Below are positions 60,917 to 64,000 of a DNA stretch of 64,000 nucleotides, piece after piece. Within the stretch, counting starts at the first letter, position 1; each line of letters starts with the position of its first letter. A program made the translations under genes and the position numbers. The notes beneath the pieces were generated by a model that saw only the letters and a list, made by a program, of their open reading frames with translations, was not told where the DNA came from and searched no databases. This DNA is from Clostridium sp. HBUAS56010 (GTDB lineage: Bacteria; Bacillota; Clostridia; Lachnospirales; Lachnospiraceae): the NCBI RefSeq assembly GCF_007115105.1, contig NZ_SULJ01000005.1, forward strand, positions 40,531 to 104,530, written 5' to 3'.

Positions 60917-61723
60917 TCATAGCTTTATTCCTCCCATCTCCATGCCCTGATCGGGCGTTTCCTTTTCGGTCATATTCATTTGCTGTACCCGCAGATCAAA
61001 AACAGTTAAGTACGCCTGATAATCTCCGGGCGCCGGATTGCACCTAAGACAGTAGCGGTAATGCTCTGTTTCCACCACATATCCATAATTTTTCTGCAAT
61101 CCGCCTGCAATCTTGCCGCCATGAGCCGCACAATATTGTGACATTGCGCCAAGACTTTCCAGAGGTCCCTTTTCCCGAAGCTCATCCACCACTGCCTTTA
61201 GCTCCATTTCAAAGGCGGAGCCGTGATATTTCTCATAGTCACGGGGCCACCATGTATGCCAAAACTCATGTCCGTTGCCCCCAAAATCAATACGCAGATG
61301 ACCAACGGTTCCCAGCATCGTATCCTGTTCCTTGGGAAGTGTATAAAAAAGCCCCGCTTGCTCCAGCATGGCAGGACGCAGGGTGAATTTACAGGTATCT
61401 GGTGTGAGGGAAATTCCATGCTCTTTACAGAAGCCCTCCAGTGTCAGGCATTCTCCGAGAAAATTCAGCTTTCCGTTCAGCCTGCGCCGTCCCTTGGCAG
61501 GGATAGTGAGCGGCTCAGGTATCAGAACCGTACCGGCATGATTTACGACAACATGGGCCTCCACTGCAATCGGCTTTTCAGGATCATAATCAGATCCCCG
61601 AAGATCGTAACAGTGAAAGCCTTCCGGCACCGTTTCCCGGTCAATCCGGGAGTTCGTATAAAGTGCCGGCTTTCCGAACAATTCTACGTGTTCATATTCT
61701 TCCTTTTTGGCATTTACGCCCAT
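60917..61723 (-). CDS. LPD28-like large polyvalent-associated protein
   Basis: 268 residues, start at ATG 61723 (MGVNAKKEEYEHVELFGKPA) behind GGAGGTG. The pattern EHVELFGKPALYTNSRIDRE, TVPEGFHCYDLRGSDYDPEK and VVVNHAGTVLIP is that of the LPD28 domain from mobile elements. The C-terminal part includes GHEFWHTWWPRDY. Probably a component delivered or expressed on transfer; function unknown. Confidence 0.72.
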   Translation of the reverse strand: MGVNAKKEEYEHVELFGKPALYTNSRIDRETVPEGFHCYDLRGSDYDPEKPIAVEAHVVVNHAGTVLIPEPLTIPAKGRRRLNGKLNFLGECLTLEGFCKEHGISLTPDTCKFTLRPAMLEQAGLFYTLPKEQDTMLGTVGHLRIDFGGNGHEFWHTWWPRDYEKYHGSAFEMELKAVVDELREKGPLESLGAMSQYCAAHGGKIAGGLQKNYGYVVETEHYRYCLRCNPAPGDYQAYLTVFDLRVQQMNMTEKETPDQGMEMGGIKL

Positions 61724-61757
61724 TGCTTCACCTCCAAGCATCTAATTAAAAAAGGAT

Positions 61758-62120
61758 TTACAGCTCCAGCTTCATCTCGTCACACATCTCGTAGTATTCC
61801 TCTACCTCCGCGTCTGTGGCGACGGAAATTTCCTGCGGCTCCGCTTCTCCCATCTGCTGGGGAATCAAGTGGGGGAGGATCTTCTGCAAAAGCTTCTGAT
61901 CCGGGCATTGATCAATAAACTCTCCGATGGTATTCAGAATTTTATTGTCTGCCACATCTGTGAGAATGATCTCCCTTGCATCCCTGTGCTGCATGATAAA
62001 GCTTGCGATATTCTCCGGAGAATGTGCAAACCAGTATTCGCTTCGATACCCGTCATAGGGATACACATACCCCCGGACAAGATTTCCCTCCATCATATTT
62101 CCAAATTCTTCGTGTGTCAT
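61758..62120 (-). CDS. Small ICE protein, paralogue of 59731-60003
   Basis: 120 residues with SPENIASFIMQHRDAREIIL and GEFIDQCPDQKLLQKILPHL. It adds a C-terminal acidic tail (EISVATDAEVEEYYEMCDEM) absent from its paralogue. Between LPD28 and ArdA-like genes. Function unknown. Confidence 0.7.
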   Translation of the reverse strand: MTHEEFGNMMEGNLVRGYVYPYDGYRSEYWFAHSPENIASFIMQHRDAREIILTDVADNKILNTIGEFIDQCPDQKLLQKILPHLIPQQMGEAEPQEISVATDAEVEEYYEMCDEMKLEL

Positions 62121-62155
62121 TTACCGCTCCTTTCCGGCTTTTGCCTTGCTCCATA

Positions 62156-63328
62156 TTACAATCCACTCATCTGCAGCTCCATGCGTTCGGATTCACTGCC
62201 TGCCATCACTTCCTCCACAGAAAGAAAGCCATGGTAGCTGATATAGCCGCTTGCGATGAACTGACCATGCTGTTCTGCGATACGCTGTGTGCCATATTTA
62301 TTAAAATCATAGAATTCATCCAGATTGCTGTCATACTCAAACCGCCCGGACTCCATGATCATGTACTTTCCGTAATCCTCCGGAGTAGAAATACCGGGAA
62401 TAAAGTCAAACAGGTCAATCTGCTTCAGAAGCTTCTCCGCCTGTAGGATATTAGCGGGCTGAGATAATACCAGCACTGCCTCCCATTTCTGTCGGCCTTC
62501 CTGATCCTGCTTTTGAAAGATTTTGCACAGTCTATTCACTTCATAGATATTTTCTTCTGCCCCAAACAGATCGACCAGTCTTTCCGGAAGCTCCGCAATG
62601 ACATATTCCAATAACAGATTTTCTTCGGGAATGCCTGACCGAAGCAAAGCCCTCTCAATCTGACAGTCCTCTGCTGGCAGATACAGCCATGTAATATCCG
62701 CATGATCCGGTGAATGACTGCGATCCTTGAGTGCCACGGCCAGCAGCATATCACCGCTGTACTGATAATAGGGAAAATACAGACCGTAATAGCACTGCTC
62801 CAGCTTCATATTATTTTCATAAACCACACCGTAGGGGGTGATGCTGCCTTCCTCATTCGCCAGAAGAGAAAGGGCCAGCTTGTGAAAATCTACCGTTTGG
62901 ACCTCATCCTCCGTGATTCCGCCGTGAAGATCCATGTAATACATTCGCCCTACGGCCGCCAGGTCGGTGAAGTCCTGTACCACCGTTGCCTCCTGACAGC
63001 AAAAAGTCAGATTGATGAGATCGGTCATGTCCGATAGCTCCTGGCTGACCGCCAGTCCCTGAAACTGAGCCAGCTCGCGCCGATCAAAGCTTTCCAGCCT
63101 TTTAGCAAGATAGTCCAGCTCCTCCACGTTGATTTCGCTGTCAATCAATTTCTTAAGAAGGGGAAAGCTGCCGTCAAGCTCCATTACCAAGCAGTCACGG
63201 ACAGCAACACCTCCGATGCCAGCAGACTGGAGCCTTTCATAAACGCCGGCATAGTCCCCAATGGGGAAGCAGACGGGCACAGGCGGCAGCTCCGGCCGCT
63301 TACGGTTGGTTAACATGGTTTGTATCAT
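62156..63328 (-). CDS. ArdA-like antirestriction protein
   Basis: About 390 residues, start at ATG 63328 (MIQTMLTNRKRPELPPVPVC) behind GGGAGG. The C-terminal block EDYGKYMIMESGRFEYDSNL then DEFYDFNKYGTQRIAEQHGQ and FIASGYISYHG is the ArdA/YodL-linked end typical of Clostridial ICEs. The N-terminus is a Cys/Asp-rich alpha/beta region. Such DNA mimics block type I restriction on entry of the element; the shared fold is acidic overall. Confidence 0.78.
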   Translation of the reverse strand: MIQTMLTNRKRPELPPVPVCFPIGDYAGVYERLQSAGIGGVAVRDCLVMELDGSFPLLKKLIDSEINVEELDYLAKRLESFDRRELAQFQGLAVSQELSDMTDLINLTFCCQEATVVQDFTDLAAVGRMYYMDLHGGITEDEVQTVDFHKLALSLLANEEGSITPYGVVYENNMKLEQCYYGLYFPYYQYSGDMLLAVALKDRSHSPDHADITWLYLPAEDCQIERALLRSGIPEENLLLEYVIAELPERLVDLFGAEENIYEVNRLCKIFQKQDQEGRQKWEAVLVLSQPANILQAEKLLKQIDLFDFIPGISTPEDYGKYMIMESGRFEYDSNLDEFYDFNKYGTQRIAEQHGQFIASGYISYHGFLSVEEVMAGSESERMELQMSGL

Positions 63329-63359
63329 GAAATTCCTCCCTTCTGCCATTCTACCTAAG

Positions 63360-63731
63360 CTACGGTTCTTGTTGCTTTTGATCATCCTGTGAGGGTCGCA
63401 GCTCTCCCTCTAGTGTGGAATAAAGGGTAATTCCCATGGAATGAAGCTCCCGTAAAAAATCCAATGTCAGCTTCATGCTCCGCCCAATTCGGGACAGACC
63501 TTTTATCATCACCGTATCCACACGTTCTTCGGAAGCGGCACTAAGCAGTGCGGTGAGTCCAGGTCGTTCCATTTCCAGCCCACTGCCTAAATCTTCGGAG
63601 GCTCCTGCAACCTCATAACCTAAATGTTCGGCATAATCCCACAGCTCCTTTTGCTGCGCCTTTAACGCACCATGGATATCCTCCGGCGCATCAATGCGGC
63701 AATAGAGCCATGCTCTTTTTTTCTGCTCCAT
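63360..63731 (-). CDS. Resolvase-domain protein with substituted catalytic Ser
   Basis: 123 residues equal to one resolvase domain: AWLYCRIDAPEDIHGALKAQ, then DTVMIKGLSRIGRSMKLTLD. The catalytic Ser of the YCRVS motif is Asp here (D14), so it is predicted to be inactive in strand cleavage. It is a free-standing domain, not a truncation of the three recombinases, and lies 25 bases from covarying element copy 2. Possibly a regulator or dominant-negative. Confidence 0.75.
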   Translation of the reverse strand: MEQKKRAWLYCRIDAPEDIHGALKAQQKELWDYAEHLGYEVAGASEDLGSGLEMERPGLTALLSAASEERVDTVMIKGLSRIGRSMKLTLDFLRELHSMGITLYSTLEGELRPSQDDQKQQEP

Positions 63732-63763
63732 CCTTGAAACCTCCTGTTCTGAATTTGTGTGAG

Positions 63764-63824
63764 TTTTATTTCACAGGAATGCGGCGGAACATAAATGTCC
63801 CGCCGCATAGTCTCTAAAATAAAA
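63764..63824. repeat. Covarying palindromic element, copy 2
   Basis: Outer arms TTTTATTT (63764-63771) and AAATAAAA (63817-63824). Inner arms ATGCGGCGG (63779-63787) and CCGCCGCAT (63800-63808). Where copy 1 has C/G and A/C pairs, copy 2 has T/A and G/C, so pairing is kept while sequence changes. The GCATAGTYTCTAARATAA flank is shared. Confidence 0.7.
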
Positions 63825-63831
63825 TGTTTAC

Positions 63832-63918
63832 TTGTTCTTCATTTTGTTTTGATGCTTCTATTCGACACGACTTCCCGAAGCTAGGGCGGCAACAGCAACG
63901 GCCTGTGGGTCACAAGCC
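63832..63918. other. Unassigned stretch
   Basis: Between the element and the final partial gene; no ORF or signal could be supported. Confidence 0.3.
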
Positions 63919-64000
63919 TCATAGGAATTTCACCTCTCCCAGGATCTCTGCGAGCCGCCCCCATTGCGATGTCTGTGGCTGGGCGGAAGTAGCGTTAGCA
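63919..64000 (-). CDS. C-terminus of an ICE protein, cut by the window edge
   Basis: The last 26 codons read ANATSAQPQTSQWGRLAEIL then GEVKFL and stop (TGA at 63919-63921). Small ICE accessory proteins often end in such WGRL..LGEVKF sequences. Upstream is outside the window. Confidence 0.5.
   Translation of the reverse strand, partial: ANATSAQPQTSQWGRLAEILGEVKFL

Overview
The window reads as part of a low-to-medium GC Firmicute, most likely a Clostridia/Lachnospiraceae gut-type genome. Evidence: AGGAGG-type ribosome binding sites, PBSX-like phage genes, serine-recombinase conjugative-element genes and Clostridia-typical small families (DUF4314-like, LPD28-like, KTSC). No rRNA, tRNA or CRISPR array was seen.

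Region 1 (about 1-41,860) is a nearly complete contractile-tailed (myovirus, PBSX/XkdK type) temperate prophage. On the minus strand, read from right to left, it has early regulators, a YqaJ/RecT recombination module, DnaD-like replication, many small Cys-rich early proteins, a late regulator, terminase, portal, MuF-type head protein, capsid, connectors, sheath, tube, a frameshifted tail chaperone, tape measure, baseplate, fibre, holin and endolysin. On the plus strand it has the lysogeny module (CI-like repressor, ImmA/IrrE protease, lipoprotein), the tyrosine integrase, and cargo genes (acyltransferase, secreted protein, KTSC protein). Two consensus promoters face each other between the repressor and the Cro-like gene, as in coliphage 186.

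Region 2 (about 41,900-55,000) is a minus-strand anti-phage island. It holds an XRE regulator with a near-perfect promoter/operator, an Mrr-like restriction endonuclease, an AlbA_2/Schlafen-like protein, a Gabija-like pair (OLD nuclease GajA plus UvrD helicase GajB), a protein with tandem HEPN-like repeats, a SEC-C protein, AbiH and a large SF1 helicase. A truncated methyltransferase-like remnant lies between integrase and island.

Region 3 (about 55,060-64,000) is the recombinase end of an integrative conjugative element. It has three tandem large serine recombinases (the middle one lacks the catalytic domain), small accessory proteins, paralogous 90/120-residue proteins, a frameshifted DUF4314 gene, an LPD28 protein, an ArdA-like antirestriction protein, a catalytic-Ser-less resolvase, and two copies of a covarying palindromic element.

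Most notable: a MuF minor head protein whose C-terminus looks like a RelA/SpoT-type nucleotide synthetase toxin, followed by a candidate immunity gene; a hidden programmed -1 frameshift in the tail chaperone; the XRE-switched defence island; and the covarying ICE element.
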